From: Thermoproteota archaeon
GTDB lineage: Archaea; Korarchaeota; Korarchaeia; Korarchaeales; Korarchaeaceae
Reading direction: 5' to 3'
DNA length: 64,000 nt
Assembly (NCBI GenBank): GCA_015522685.1
Contig: WALU01000049.1
Location: forward strand, 22,441 to 86,440
Part shown: positions 51,691 to 60,426 of the stretch, piece after piece
Position numbering within the stretch: the stretch's first letter is position 1
Layout: every line of letters starts with the position of its first letter
Notes under the pieces: generated by a model
What the model saw: only the letters and a program-made list of their open reading frames with translations
What the model was told of the DNA's origin: nothing
Databases searched by the model: none
Position numbers and translations under genes: made by a program

Positions 51691-52878
51691 ATGCTTGAGG
51701 AATATGTGCTTAGGTGCATCCAGTGTGGTCATGAGCTTAAAGCCGATCCTTGGGTGCTGTCCTGCCCTAAATGTGGAGGCCTTTTATCCTCTGAGATTAA
51801 GGAGAAGCCCCTAGCCATCTCATGGTCTCTTTTTAGAACTAGAAGATTTGGTGTCTGGAGATATAAGGAACTCCTGCCTCGGATAAAGGAACCGGTTACG
51901 TTAGGAGAGGGTGGAACTCCCCTAGTGAAGATAGGTAAGAAGATATGGGTTAAATTTGAGGGAGCTAATCCAACTGGGAGTTTTAAAGATAGGGGAATGA
52001 CTGTAGCTGTATCTTTAGCTAAGGAAAGCGGTGTTAAAAATGTTATATGCGCATCCACTGGAAACACAGCTGCTTCTATGGCTGCCTATGCATCAAGAGC
52101 TGGGATGAGAAGTTTTGTTGTGCTTCCTAAGGGAAAAGTGGCGAGAGGAAAACTTGCACAGACTGCTCTCCACGGTGCCATAGTAATAGAGATAGAAGGA
52201 CCGTTTGATCTGGCTTTAGATGTTGTAAGGGAAATAGCTGGTCCTGATACTGGGCTCTATCCACTAAACTCTCTCAATCCTTGGAGGATTGAGGGACAGA
52301 AGACCTTAGCATATGAAGTAGTAGATGAGATAGGAGTACCTGACTGGATTATTTTACCTATAGGAAACGCTGGTAACATATCGGCTATATGGAAAGGCTT
52401 TTTGGAGATGAGAAAGTTCGGGCTGATAAGAAGAATGCCAAAGCTTGCCGGTGTACAAGCAGAGGGAGCAGCCCCCATAGCGAGGGCATTTAAGGAGGGA
52501 AGGAAGGAGCCCCTATTCACTGACAATCCCAAAACAATTGCAACGGCTATAAGGATAGGAAGACCAGTTAACTGGGCTAAGGCATTCAAAGCGTTGAGAG
52601 AGAGCCAAGGAGTCGCTGAGATTGTAAGCGATCAAGAGATAATAGATGCTCAGAGGAAGTTAGGAAGGATGGGTCTAGGCGTAGAACCTGCTTCTGCTTC
52701 ATCCTATGCTGGCTACCTCAAATTGCTGAAAGGAGATGTGATGGGAGAAGAAGATCGCATAGTAATGATTGCTACTGGCCATGCCTTAAAAGACCCAGAC
52801 TCCTCACCTCCAGTGGAATCTATAAGAGCCTTAAATAAAGAAGAGGCAATTAATAAGATAAAGGAGTTGATCTCATGA
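51691..52878 (+). CDS. thrC: threonine synthase
   Basis: Converts O-phosphohomoserine to threonine. N-terminal zinc ribbon CIQCGHEL with CPKCGG, PLP-Lys in NPTGSFKDRGMT near residue 95, phosphate loop GNAGNISA near 225, and C-terminal GVEPASASSYAGY. 395 residues, normal. Its stop overlaps the thrB start (ATGA). Confidence 0.95.
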   Translation: MLEEYVLRCIQCGHELKADPWVLSCPKCGGLLSSEIKEKPLAISWSLFRTRRFGVWRYKELLPRIKEPVTLGEGGTPLVKIGKKIWVKFEGANPTGSFKDRGMTVAVSLAKESGVKNVICASTGNTAASMAAYASRAGMRSFVVLPKGKVARGKLAQTALHGAIVIEIEGPFDLALDVVREIAGPDTGLYPLNSLNPWRIEGQKTLAYEVVDEIGVPDWIILPIGNAGNISAIWKGFLEMRKFGLIRRMPKLAGVQAEGAAPIARAFKEGRKEPLFTDNPKTIATAIRIGRPVNWAKAFKALRESQGVAEIVSDQEIIDAQRKLGRMGLGVEPASASSYAGYLKLLKGDVMGEEDRIVMIATGHALKDPDSSPPVESIRALNKEEAINKIKELIS

Positions 52879-53774
52879 GGGTTAGGGCTTGGAGCACAAG
52901 CGCTAACCTAGGTCCAGGCTTCGATATAGTGGGAATAGCCCTCAGGGCCTTTAAAGATTCGGTAGAGGTTGAGCTGGAAGAAGGAGGCCCAAATGCTCTT
53001 GTCACAGAAGTTAAAGGTCCTTACTCATCCTTAGTACCGAGGGGAAGGGATAATGCTGCTGCCTTCGCAGCCAGAGCAGCATTGGAGATCGCTGAGCAAA
53101 AGCTAACTGCCAAGATAAGGTTATGGAAGGGAGTTCCTCCGAGGAGGGGATTGGGGAGCAGCGGCGCCTCCTCGGCTGCTGTCGTTAAGGCAATAAATAT
53201 AATGCTAGGAAACCCATTAGATGAGAATAAGTTGATAAAAGCTGCAGCTGAAGGAGAAAGAGCTACATCTGGGCATCCTCATCTAGATAATGTGGCTCCT
53301 TCTCTTCTAGGTGGGCTTGTCATAATAGGAGAAGAGATTGTAAAGATAGAACCTTCAGTTAGGTTTGTGCTTGCAATTCCTTGGATAAATACTCCAGATA
53401 GAAAAACAGAATTCATGAGATCCATACTCCCTAGAAAGATTGAGATGAGCAAGTTAGTGAAGAATTCAGCTAGCCTTGCACTGCTGACTTTAGGGATGGC
53501 GACCGGTGATTTAGAGATAGTCGGCAAGGGAATGTCCTTCTCAATCATAGATGAGTTGAGATCTAGGATGATCCCCGGATTCAACAAGATTAAAGAAGCA
53601 GCAATGAGAGCTGGTGCCCTGGGGTTATCTATAAGCGGGGCTGGGCCTAGCCTTCTCTTCCTTTGTGATAAGTGCGAGCCTGTTCTAATGGCAGTTAAAA
53701 GAGCTTATATTTCGGTAAATATACCAGCTAGTATAATGGTTGTAGAGCCAGCTGAAGGATCTGCGAAAGAATGA
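52875..53774 (+). CDS. thrB: homoserine kinase
   Basis: GHMP kinase making the substrate of ThrC. AWSTSANLGPGFDIVG at the N-terminus, ATP motif PPRRGLGSSGASSAAVV near residue 90, GHPHLDNVAPSLLGG near 133, and the C-terminal LGLSISGAGPSLLFL. 299 residues. Overlaps thrC by four bases; a PLD-like membrane protein follows at 13 bp and may share the transcript. Confidence 0.95.
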   Translation: MRVRAWSTSANLGPGFDIVGIALRAFKDSVEVELEEGGPNALVTEVKGPYSSLVPRGRDNAAAFAARAALEIAEQKLTAKIRLWKGVPPRRGLGSSGASSAAVVKAINIMLGNPLDENKLIKAAAEGERATSGHPHLDNVAPSLLGGLVIIGEEIVKIEPSVRFVLAIPWINTPDRKTEFMRSILPRKIEMSKLVKNSASLALLTLGMATGDLEIVGKGMSFSIIDELRSRMIPGFNKIKEAAMRAGALGLSISGAGPSLLFLCDKCEPVLMAVKRAYISVNIPASIMVVEPAEGSAKE

Positions 53775-53786
53775 AGGGTGTAAGTA

Positions 53787-54500
53787 ATGGAGGAATTTGT
53801 AGGCCTAGCTCTCCTGCTCGTTGATCTAATGCTCCTTATAGCAACCATAATTCTCCTGTATTTCAGCAGACATGAAGCGGAAGGTAGAAGAAAGTTGGTT
53901 GAGCATCTTATAGAAGCGACGAGGGTTCTTACTAGGACTCAATACTTTCACTTCGTAATAGATGCTATGAGGAGTGCGAAGAGGGAAATTTTCGGCTCTA
54001 TTACCGGAGCTAAGCCAGGAGAATCATTGGAGTTCTTCGAGAAGATCGTCGATGAGATACAGCATGCCACATCAAAGGGCGTGAGAATAAGATACCTGGT
54101 TCCTGAAGGAAGGGGATGCCTTTACGTTGGATATAGATATACTAAAGCGGGAGCTGAAGTAAGATATCATAGTGGTCTAGTTGTGTATGATCTGAGGCAT
54201 ATGGTTGTAGATGATAGGGTAGTAGCGATGGGATTCCCTGAGAGAGTGGGTGCTGAGCAGCCCACTAGAACGGGAATAAAGATAGAGTCAGAAAGCCTAG
54301 CTAAGATATTTAAGGAGAGATTTGAGAAGCTTTGGAGAGAAGCAGTACCTTATGAGAAATACTTGAGCCAAGTTATTTCAGATATAGAGAGAGCTAACCC
54401 GAAGATATCGCCTAATCTTGTAGCTAAGCAGTTAGATCTTCCTATTGATGAAATAGATAGAGTATGGACTAATATGAATAAGAGTATTGACCAAGGATAA
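53787..54500 (+). CDS. membrane-anchored PLD-like protein, catalytic motif degenerate
   Basis: 237 residues. One N-terminal membrane helix (LALLLVDLMLLIATIILLYF), then a phospholipase-D-fold domain related to that of TrmB-type regulators: FHFVIDAMRSAKREIFGSI near residue 55, GVRIRYLVPEG near 100, HMVVDDRVVAMGF near 140. In the last, the HxK motif is HMV, so phosphodiesterase activity is unlikely. The C-terminal tail (ISPNLVAKQLDLPIDEIDRV) looks like a small HTH. GGTG lies six bases before the ATG. May be a membrane-bound sensor or scaffold. Confidence 0.65.
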   Translation: MEEFVGLALLLVDLMLLIATIILLYFSRHEAEGRRKLVEHLIEATRVLTRTQYFHFVIDAMRSAKREIFGSITGAKPGESLEFFEKIVDEIQHATSKGVRIRYLVPEGRGCLYVGYRYTKAGAEVRYHSGLVVYDLRHMVVDDRVVAMGFPERVGAEQPTRTGIKIESESLAKIFKERFEKLWREAVPYEKYLSQVISDIERANPKISPNLVAKQLDLPIDEIDRVWTNMNKSIDQG

Positions 54501-54527
54501 TAGAATCAATTCAATTTGATTTGATTT

Positions 54528-55778
54528 TTACTTGCTATTGAATATAATATTACTTTTGTTTTTATCTTTCTTGGAAATCGTCCGCTCACTTTCACCTTTC
54601 TCTTTTATCGATAGGGCAAAGAGGAAGTCATATAAGGAATAGAGAAGAGCAAATGCAGAGGCAGGGTATTCTAAGTATATATCGAGGAGGTCGCCTCCTG
54701 CTAATGAGGAGATGGCCCTTGGTCCAACAAGGGAAAGGTTATAAAGGGAGTTCGCAGTTCCTCTATCCTCTACTGGCGTGTTTTCCATAAATAATGTCCA
54801 TATAAGAGGAGCTGGTGCATAAGATCCCATGGCCTGGAGAACTAATATAATAGATGCTATTAGGAAATTATTCACGAAGGGAAGAAGTGCCATTAACGCT
54901 GCGGTCATTCCTTGAGAAATAACGATAAATCTCACCGTTCCTATAACCTTTGAGAGGGAGGGGGCTATTAGATAGCTAAATGATGATACCAAGTAAATTA
55001 AGGTGAGGACCGTTCCGACAGGACCTGATTCGACTCCATACTTCTTTCCTAAGTAGTAACTTGTCAGGGGATAGAAGAAGCCCATTGCAAGACTTGATAT
55101 AGACAAGAGAATGATCAGGTTTCTCGCTACTGAGTTCTTAAATGACCTAGTTACTTCGCTCCATCCCACATGACTGATGCTGGACGCTCTATTTTTCTCC
55201 TTTATTAGCAGGAGTAGGGGAATCGCAGATAGAGTAGCTAAGAGAGAGAGAGCTATCATGAACCTATAAGCTTGAGGATAACTTATTCTAGAAGATGCCA
55301 CCATGAGTTCTGGTATCCACCCCATTAAGCTGCCGGTAGAAAAGCTGATGCTGTATAGAAACATTTGGAGGCTGGACGCTTCCTTCAGTTTGCTCTCCGC
55401 AAGATCTGCCAGCCATGACTGGAATGCTGGAAGTGCCAGAGATGAAAATCCCCCTAAAACTCCACTTAGAATTATAGATATTACATTCAGCCCCCAGAAC
55501 ACTACTATTCCTATTGATAGAGCAGATAGAGTGTATCCAAGGAGGACAGGCCTCTTCCTCCCCACCTTATCTGTCATTACTCCAGCTGGCAGGAAGACCA
55601 AGGTCATTATAATACCTTCTAGGAAACTGTAGAGCCCTAGATAACTACTATTAATACCTTTTGTCTCAAAGTAAAGTCCCCAAACTGAGTAAAAGAGGCC
55701 ACCAGATAGACCTGTAGGTATACTTGTGATCAGCAATAGTTTCAAGTCCTTCTCTAGGTTCCCTAATCCATTAATCAT
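54528..55778 (-). CDS. major facilitator superfamily transporter
   Basis: Twelve predicted helices with the MFS loop motif GVMTDKVGRKRPVLLGY near residue 60 and a related DxxGR-like loop in the second half (PVEDRGTANSLYN). ATG 55778 is preferred: a TATA-like TTTAATATATA lies about 30 bases upstream, whereas TTG 55835 would lie before it. Drug or sugar efflux possible; substrate unknown. Confidence 0.85.
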   Translation of the reverse strand: MINGLGNLEKDLKLLLITSIPTGLSGGLFYSVWGLYFETKGINSSYLGLYSFLEGIIMTLVFLPAGVMTDKVGRKRPVLLGYTLSALSIGIVVFWGLNVISIILSGVLGGFSSLALPAFQSWLADLAESKLKEASSLQMFLYSISFSTGSLMGWIPELMVASSRISYPQAYRFMIALSLLATLSAIPLLLLIKEKNRASSISHVGWSEVTRSFKNSVARNLIILLSISSLAMGFFYPLTSYYLGKKYGVESGPVGTVLTLIYLVSSFSYLIAPSLSKVIGTVRFIVISQGMTAALMALLPFVNNFLIASIILVLQAMGSYAPAPLIWTLFMENTPVEDRGTANSLYNLSLVGPRAISSLAGGDLLDIYLEYPASAFALLYSLYDFLFALSIKEKGESERTISKKDKNKSNIIFNSK

Positions 55779-55983
55779 TTTGGATAATAAGTAGAATCCT
55801 GTATATATTAAATAATTTCCCTTCTTCTTTATCAATTTATCATATAAATTGAAAAAAATAAAGTTTTCATATACAAAATTCCAATACCTATTATTATAGG
55901 TAGTATTCTTATCTGAAAAATCGGGAGGAATGGAGAGTAATATCCCACATAAAAGATTATATCACTAGCATCTCTTTTAATTC

Positions 55984-56059
55984 GGGCCGGTGGTCTAGAG
56001 GCTATGACGCCGCCCTCACACGGCGGAGACCGGGGGTTCGATTCCCCCCCGGCCCACCA
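55984..56059 (+). tRNA. tRNA-Val (CAC)
   Basis: Acceptor GGGCCGG pairs with CCGGCCC (56049-56055). Anticodon stem CCGCC/GGCGG encloses loop CTCACAC with anticodon CAC. T-stem GGGGG/CCCCC with TTCGATT. Discriminator A at 56056 followed by encoded CCA. Uninterrupted, no intron. Body identical to tRNA-Val(GAC) at 63858-63930 except in the anticodon loop. Confidence 0.95.
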
Positions 56060-56088
56060 TGGTGAAATGATTGGAGAGGGAAGGAAAG

Positions 56089-56370
56089 ATGGCCCGATAT
56101 TCTATATCTAGATTAGCTGGGAAACCCATAATAACTGATAAAGGCCTTATGCTGGGGGAGGTTACTGATTTGGTGGTCGATGAGATAACCGGAAAGATGA
56201 TTTCTTTGGTTATTAGAAGTAGTAGGGGTGCTGCTGATGCTCTACTCCAAAAATTAAAGAGAGATAGGAAAGGAAATGTCCTAATTCCTTATTCTACAGT
56301 TAAATATATAAGAGAAATGATTGTAGTAGATGAAAGGCTTCTTAAAGTATATATCGCAACTAAGGGATGA
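56089..56370 (+). CDS. PRC-barrel domain protein
   Basis: 93 residues, a single PRC barrel: SRLAGKPIITDKGLMLGEV, then DLVVDEITGKMISLVI, and the closing LIPYSTVKYIREMIVVDE. Archaeal stand-alone PRC barrels are conserved small proteins; some bind CdvB/FtsZ-type division proteins, others act in RNA processing. ATG 56089, with GGAGAGGG upstream, is chosen over TTG 56071. Lies 30 bp after tRNA-Val. Confidence 0.85.
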   Translation: MARYSISRLAGKPIITDKGLMLGEVTDLVVDEITGKMISLVIRSSRGAADALLQKLKRDRKGNVLIPYSTVKYIREMIVVDERLLKVYIATKG

Positions 56371-56640
56371 TCAGGCCTTTTTTCTTGACTCTCTTTCCAA
56401 ATAATCGGCTATATCCTCAGACAATCCTGACAGGAGTAATTTTACTTTAATGATAGCGGGTGCTTCTTCCTCTGCAACACTTCTCATATATTTAGATCGA
56501 TCTGCTAGTCCAAGCATTTTATATGCCTCATCTAAATAATCCATAGCCTCATCTATATCTACTGTCTTACCTAATAAGAGATTTTCCCTTATCTTCCGTC
56601 TGAGTTCTTCATTTAATTCTAATATATAACTTAAGGACAT
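56371..56640 (-). CDS. small helical protein, unknown
   Basis: 89 residues, all-helical and acidic, with no cysteines or obvious ligand motif; segments ELNEELRRKIRENLLLG and DIDEAMDYLDEAYKMLG suggest a helical bundle. Its stop abuts the PRC-barrel stop (convergent) and it is divergent from the Rpo8-like gene, sharing a 61-bp promoter gap. Family not recognised. Confidence 0.6.
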   Translation of the reverse strand: MSLSYILELNEELRRKIRENLLLGKTVDIDEAMDYLDEAYKMLGLADRSKYMRSVAEEEAPAIIKVKLLLSGLSEDIADYLERESRKKA

Positions 56641-56701
56641 CAGTTAATTAGTGGCGCATATTTTTACATGTATGCCTTCGCAATCAGCTGGTGAAAGTTT
56701 A

Positions 56702-57055
56702 ATGGTGGAAGTTACCCTCAAATCCATTAGGCAGGATCCAGCATTCGAGCTAGATGTACTAAGATTTTCCTCGGAGAACGACTCTCTTACATTAACGTTG
56801 GAGCTCCCAAAGGGATTCTTAATCCTTAAAAAAGGATCTAAAGCAGTCCTGATTATAGGAGAGGAGGGAGAAGGAGATCTAGTGATGAAAGGCCACGTCT
56901 ATAGAGCAGATACTAATTCAAGACAGGTAGAGATATCATTCCATGGACTTTGGCTTAGAATGACCTATAAGAGTTCCCTACCATTCAAATTAATGGAAGG
57001 ACAGGATGTATATCTCACAATGAGATTCATAAATGGTTTATCAATAAAAAATTAA
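56702..57055 (+). CDS. rpo8: RNA polymerase subunit Rpo8 (Rpb8/RpoG-like)
   Basis: About 117 residues, all-beta with the Rpb8 pattern: LTLTLELPKGFLILKKGSKAV, then LVMKGHVYRADTNSRQVEIS, FHGLWLRMTY and FKLMEGQDVYLTM. Rpo8 is an auxiliary polymerase subunit found among archaea only in Crenarchaeota and Korarchaeota. ATG 56702 with GGTGA upstream is preferred over ATG 56651. It lies directly upstream of tfb, which supports the call. Sequence similarity is moderate. Confidence 0.6.
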   Translation: MVEVTLKSIRQDPAFELDVLRFSSENDSLTLTLELPKGFLILKKGSKAVLIIGEEGEGDLVMKGHVYRADTNSRQVEISFHGLWLRMTYKSSLPFKLMEGQDVYLTMRFINGLSIKN

Positions 57056-57125
57056 TGTGATTATGAAATTTTTATTTTACTTTCATGCAAGAAATATTAA
57101 TATTTTTGAATAAGTATTTAGAGTG

Positions 57126-57869
57126 ATGCATGAAAGGACGTGTCCTCTCTGTGGTTCTCCCTTAGTTAGGGAGAATGGTCTGCTTGTGTGTAGTAACTGC
57201 GGTTACATTGTGAGTGAAGAATTGCTACCAAGCAGATTTGATGGAGCTTATTATATCAAAGAAGATGAATTTAGATCAATAAATGATATAGTCTCCAGAC
57301 TAAATTTACCTAGCGAGGTTTCTAACATGGCTAAAGAAATAATATTGAATTATGAGGCCAGTACAGGCAAAAAAGTGACTCTATCTATGCTTATTGCCTC
57401 TGTGATAATCTCAGCCAGATTGTATGACATACCTATACCGATTAAAGAGGCCAGCAGGAAATATCCAAGAGTATCCCCTTCTCATCTAGCCTTAACCATC
57501 GGTGTGTTGGAAGATGAGCTCCCAAAGAAGGAAGGTGTACCGTGGGAAGGCTATATCAATTATCTCATTAGAAAACTGTCTCGGGATGAGAGAGTTATAG
57601 AGATCCTCAAACAATCTTCTGGAAAATTACCTCTGCAGATAATAATAGAGAGACTCAGGATAAACTCTATAAGAGAGATGAGAAGAGTAAAGAAGGATAG
57701 TAGATCTCGTATGGTAGGTAGAAACCCTATATACATCGCTGCTGCAATAGTTTACATAACTGGCAAGAAGATAGGTATAAGAGGGCTGTCTCAAGGCCTA
57801 ATGGCAGATGCCCTAGGTGCGAATAGATCTACCATCTCTAAAGCGTTAGTGGTGGTGAGAAGGGATTGA
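57126..57869 (+). CDS. tfb: transcription initiation factor B (TFB), divergent
   Basis: 247 residues. N-terminal zinc ribbon CPLCGSPL with CSNCGYIVSEE, a B-finger/linker, and two cyclin-like repeats; the second contains IYIAAAIVYITGKKIGIRGL and ends with the DNA-reading helix ANRSTISKALVVVRR. Recruits RNA polymerase to TBP-DNA. It is shorter than typical TFBs (about 300) and the first repeat is divergent, so it may be a specialised paralog. Overlaps the next small ORF by four bases. Confidence 0.85.
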   Translation: MHERTCPLCGSPLVRENGLLVCSNCGYIVSEELLPSRFDGAYYIKEDEFRSINDIVSRLNLPSEVSNMAKEIILNYEASTGKKVTLSMLIASVIISARLYDIPIPIKEASRKYPRVSPSHLALTIGVLEDELPKKEGVPWEGYINYLIRKLSRDERVIEILKQSSGKLPLQIIIERLRINSIREMRRVKKDSRSRMVGRNPIYIAAAIVYITGKKIGIRGLSQGLMADALGANRSTISKALVVVRRD

Positions 57870-58018
57870 ATTATGAGGAGATTATGTTTGAGATAGAGAC
57901 CATCTCCCATCAAATAGAGTTTCTCTTCTTTAAGCTTGATGATTTGATGAAGAGGATAAGCAACATTGAAAGTAGGCTGAATACCATTGAAAAGAGGATG
58001 GACCTTGAGATTAGGTAG
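57866..58018 (+). CDS. 50-residue coiled-coil protein between tfb and HerA-like gene
   Basis: TTG 57866 overlaps the tfb stop (TTGA). The chain, with IEFLFFKLDDLMKRISNIESR then LNTIEKRMDLEIR, has a clear heptad pattern and is a predicted coiled coil throughout. An ATG at 57884 is an alternative start. Its end overlaps the start of the next gene by 14 bp. Coding-like codons and the tight overlaps on both sides support it. Confidence 0.55.
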   Translation: MNYEEIMFEIETISHQIEFLFFKLDDLMKRISNIESRLNTIEKRMDLEIR

Positions 58019-59723
58019 AGAAAACGTTTCGATAATCCTCGCAATAATCCTACTAACTATTACTTATGTGTATAAGCGACTGAATTTAATTCTATCTATT
58101 GTAAGTAAATACCAGCTCATTCTAAGTGCTTCATTAGCTCTAGCACTGATTTCTTTAGCTGTACTCTTAAGTAGGAGAAAGATTTATGGCTCTACCCCAC
58201 TTCAAAACGCATTGACCGTGGAATCTAGAGGAAGAAGATATCTGATTCTTCCAACTGAATTAGAAGTCGAAGAACAGAGCGCGCAGTTAGATCTCAAAAA
58301 AGTAAAGGGTATCATAGAGAGTATGAATGTTGGAATGTCCCTCCTAGTAACACAGTGGTCAGGCAGAAGATTCTTCAATCAGATAGTAGGAGGAGGGATT
58401 AGTACTAAGCTGTTACTATGGTCTCCTCTAGGAGATCTCAATGAAGCGGAAAACTCTCTTAAGGCTACTCTTTCTGCTCTCAATAGTTCAATAGAGGGAA
58501 TTAGACTGAAGATTGATGAAAACTTCTCAATTGATCCGGAGGCGCTATCTGGGATATTAAATTTGAGCAAAGGATCAGAAAATCTTGAGGGTATAGCATT
58601 TGGAAGAGAAGAGAAAAAAGATCTGCCTATGCTGGAGATAGGTGAGCATAAAGGAAAGGTTATTGGCATCCCCTTGGCGGATATATCAAGGCATATCCTG
58701 ATCGTAGGTCAGACAGGTTCTGGTAAAACTACAACATCCAAGAGGATAGTATACGAAGCATGGAATTTAGGAATACCCTCTCTCGTCCTAGATATACATT
58801 GGGAGTATAAATCTCTGATTTTCCAGCTTGGAGGTAAGATCTTTACAACGAAGGGAGGATTACCTAACATATGCATAAATCCCCTTGCGGAAATTCACAA
58901 GAGCAGCGAGAAGGAGATATTTTTACTCTCTGAAACTCTATCTAATATCCTAGACTTGACCCCCTCTCAATTTTATTTCCTAATGAACGGTCTCAAAAGG
59001 ATTAGAGATCAGGCATTAGATGGTAGCGCTCCCTCAATGAAAGATCTGGTATCTGAGCTTAAGGAGATGAGGCTAGCTTCACAGGCAGAGGAAGAGAGTA
59101 GAGCTTCATTAGTCAGAAAGCTCGACCCAATTATCATGTCAGAAGGAGCTGATATATTCAATTATGATAACCTAAGTATCGAGGAGATAGGTGGCTCTCT
59201 CTCCCTCATTGACATAGGGGATATAAGAAGCGATATCTTAAAGCAGTTAGTGATATTCTTCATCTTAAGAAGGATAAAAGATAGATTTGTGAGAGAGGAA
59301 GGGAAAGCTCTCTATCCAAGGATGCTTATAGTTATAGAAGAGGCTGAAAAACTCATACCACATTATAGCGATGTTACTGGAATGAATATAATCGACAGAT
59401 TGTTCTCAGAGCTGAGGAAGTTTGGAGTTTCCTTGGTACTAATAACTCAAAGCCTAACAGATATCCCGGAGGGAGTAGTGAGAAATACTGGAACCAAAAT
59501 ATACCATAGAGTCGAATCACCCTCAGATTTGAGGGCCCTCAAATCTATTCTGGGAGAGAAGAAACTTCTGAACCTAGTAACATCCCTCTCGCAAGGAGAG
59601 TGCCTTGTTGTAACCTCAAGCTCAGTGTATAGGGCAATGGTTTCCTCTGTAGAGGAAAGATCAATAGATGCTAAGGCCATAGAGAGAATCTTGAGGTATA
59701 CTCCTTTCTATTGGCCATCTTGA
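58005..59723 (+). CDS. membrane-anchored HerA/DUF87-type ATPase
   Basis: About 572 residues. Two N-terminal membrane helices (VSIILAIILLTITYVY and LSASLALALISLAVLL), a mixed domain of about 150 residues, then a HerA-type ATPase: Walker A GQTGSGKTTTSK near residue 242, VLDIHWEYKSL, Walker B MLIVIEEAEKLIP near 445, and LVLITQSLTDIPEGVVRNTG with downstream arginine. The fold suggests a hexameric pump sited at the membrane, as in conjugation-like or secretion ATPases. TTG 58005 with an upstream GAGG is chosen over TTG 57987. Its end overlaps the convergent adenylate-kinase-like gene. Confidence 0.8.
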   Translation: MRLGRENVSIILAIILLTITYVYKRLNLILSIVSKYQLILSASLALALISLAVLLSRRKIYGSTPLQNALTVESRGRRYLILPTELEVEEQSAQLDLKKVKGIIESMNVGMSLLVTQWSGRRFFNQIVGGGISTKLLLWSPLGDLNEAENSLKATLSALNSSIEGIRLKIDENFSIDPEALSGILNLSKGSENLEGIAFGREEKKDLPMLEIGEHKGKVIGIPLADISRHILIVGQTGSGKTTTSKRIVYEAWNLGIPSLVLDIHWEYKSLIFQLGGKIFTTKGGLPNICINPLAEIHKSSEKEIFLLSETLSNILDLTPSQFYFLMNGLKRIRDQALDGSAPSMKDLVSELKEMRLASQAEEESRASLVRKLDPIIMSEGADIFNYDNLSIEEIGGSLSLIDIGDIRSDILKQLVIFFILRRIKDRFVREEGKALYPRMLIVIEEAEKLIPHYSDVTGMNIIDRLFSELRKFGVSLVLITQSLTDIPEGVVRNTGTKIYHRVESPSDLRALKSILGEKKLLNLVTSLSQGECLVVTSSSVYRAMVSSVEERSIDAKAIERILRYTPFYWPS

Positions 59724-60271
59724 GGCAAAGAATCGATTATTGATATGAAGTCTGAGGACCAGTTAAATCTCCCTAATTCTCTCCTCTTCCTTCCCCTTAA
59801 AAAATCTAAAACTACCCTAATCTCATCATCTGGCTTACTTTCACATCCATCTACTTCTACTATCCGTTCCCTTCCTATTATTACTAAGGCATCATAAACA
59901 GGACCATCTATCACTTCATACTCTATATTCTCTCTTATTTTACCTAGAGAATACCCCCTAGACCTCAATCTTTCCAAAAGGATTGAAGGTCTGCATCTAA
60001 TTACTACAGTGATTATTACGAGATCCTTCGGTATCGCGTTAGGGGAAATCGTTTCAACAACTAAGCATTTATTATCAACCAACTTTTTTATCTCTTCTGT
60101 GATTGGTACTTCATCTAAAATGAGAGAATTTCTTTTATGATCGATTCCTAAGATGAATCCCCTCTCCTTAGCCAATGATCCAACGTTTAGATAGTCGCAT
60201 CTTATCTTCGATGCTAGTCTCTTGGCCAATATTGTCTTGCCAGAACCTGGAGTTCCTATCACAACAATTAT
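59708..60271 (-). CDS. AK6/Fap7-type adenylate kinase, non-AUG start likely
   Basis: Small P-loop NMP kinase: IGTPGSGKTILAKRLASK, then CDYLNVGSLAKERGF, and VVIRCRPSILLERLRSRGYS (lid), as in the Fap7 family, which acts as adenylate kinase and in small-subunit ribosome maturation. The frame is open further upstream but only as antisense of tRNA-Glu. A TATA-like AATATAAAC at about 60302-60310 puts transcription start near 60280. After it, the first plausible codon is ATA 60271; the next is GTG, which would delete the first strand. Confidence 0.75.
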   Translation of the reverse strand: MIVVIGTPGSGKTILAKRLASKIRCDYLNVGSLAKERGFILGIDHKRNSLILDEVPITEEIKKLVDNKCLVVETISPNAIPKDLVIITVVIRCRPSILLERLRSRGYSLGKIRENIEYEVIDGPVYDALVIIGRERIVEVDGCESKPDDEIRVVLDFLRGRKRRELGRFNWSSDFISIIDSLPQDGQ

Positions 60272-60333
60272 CCCATGGGGCTTATCTTCTCTCGAGAAAT
60301 GTTTATATTCCCTATATCCATTCCATGCCTTAG

Positions 60334-60408
60334 GCTCCGGTGGTGTAGCCCGGCTAAGCATAGGGGCCTCTCGAGCCCCAGACCTGGGTTCAAATCCCGG
60401 CCGGAGCA
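60334..60408 (+). tRNA. tRNA-Glu (CTC)
   Basis: Acceptor GCTCCGG pairs with CCGGAGC (60401-60407); anticodon stem GGGGC/GCCCC encloses loop CTCTCGA with anticodon CTC; T-arm has TTCAAAT. Discriminator A at 60408, no encoded CCA. TATA-like GTTTATATTC at 60301-60310 lies at the proper distance. Its complement overlaps the upstream open frame of the kinase gene, not its likely coding part. Confidence 0.93.
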
Positions 60409-60426
60409 TCATTTTTATCTACTCAC

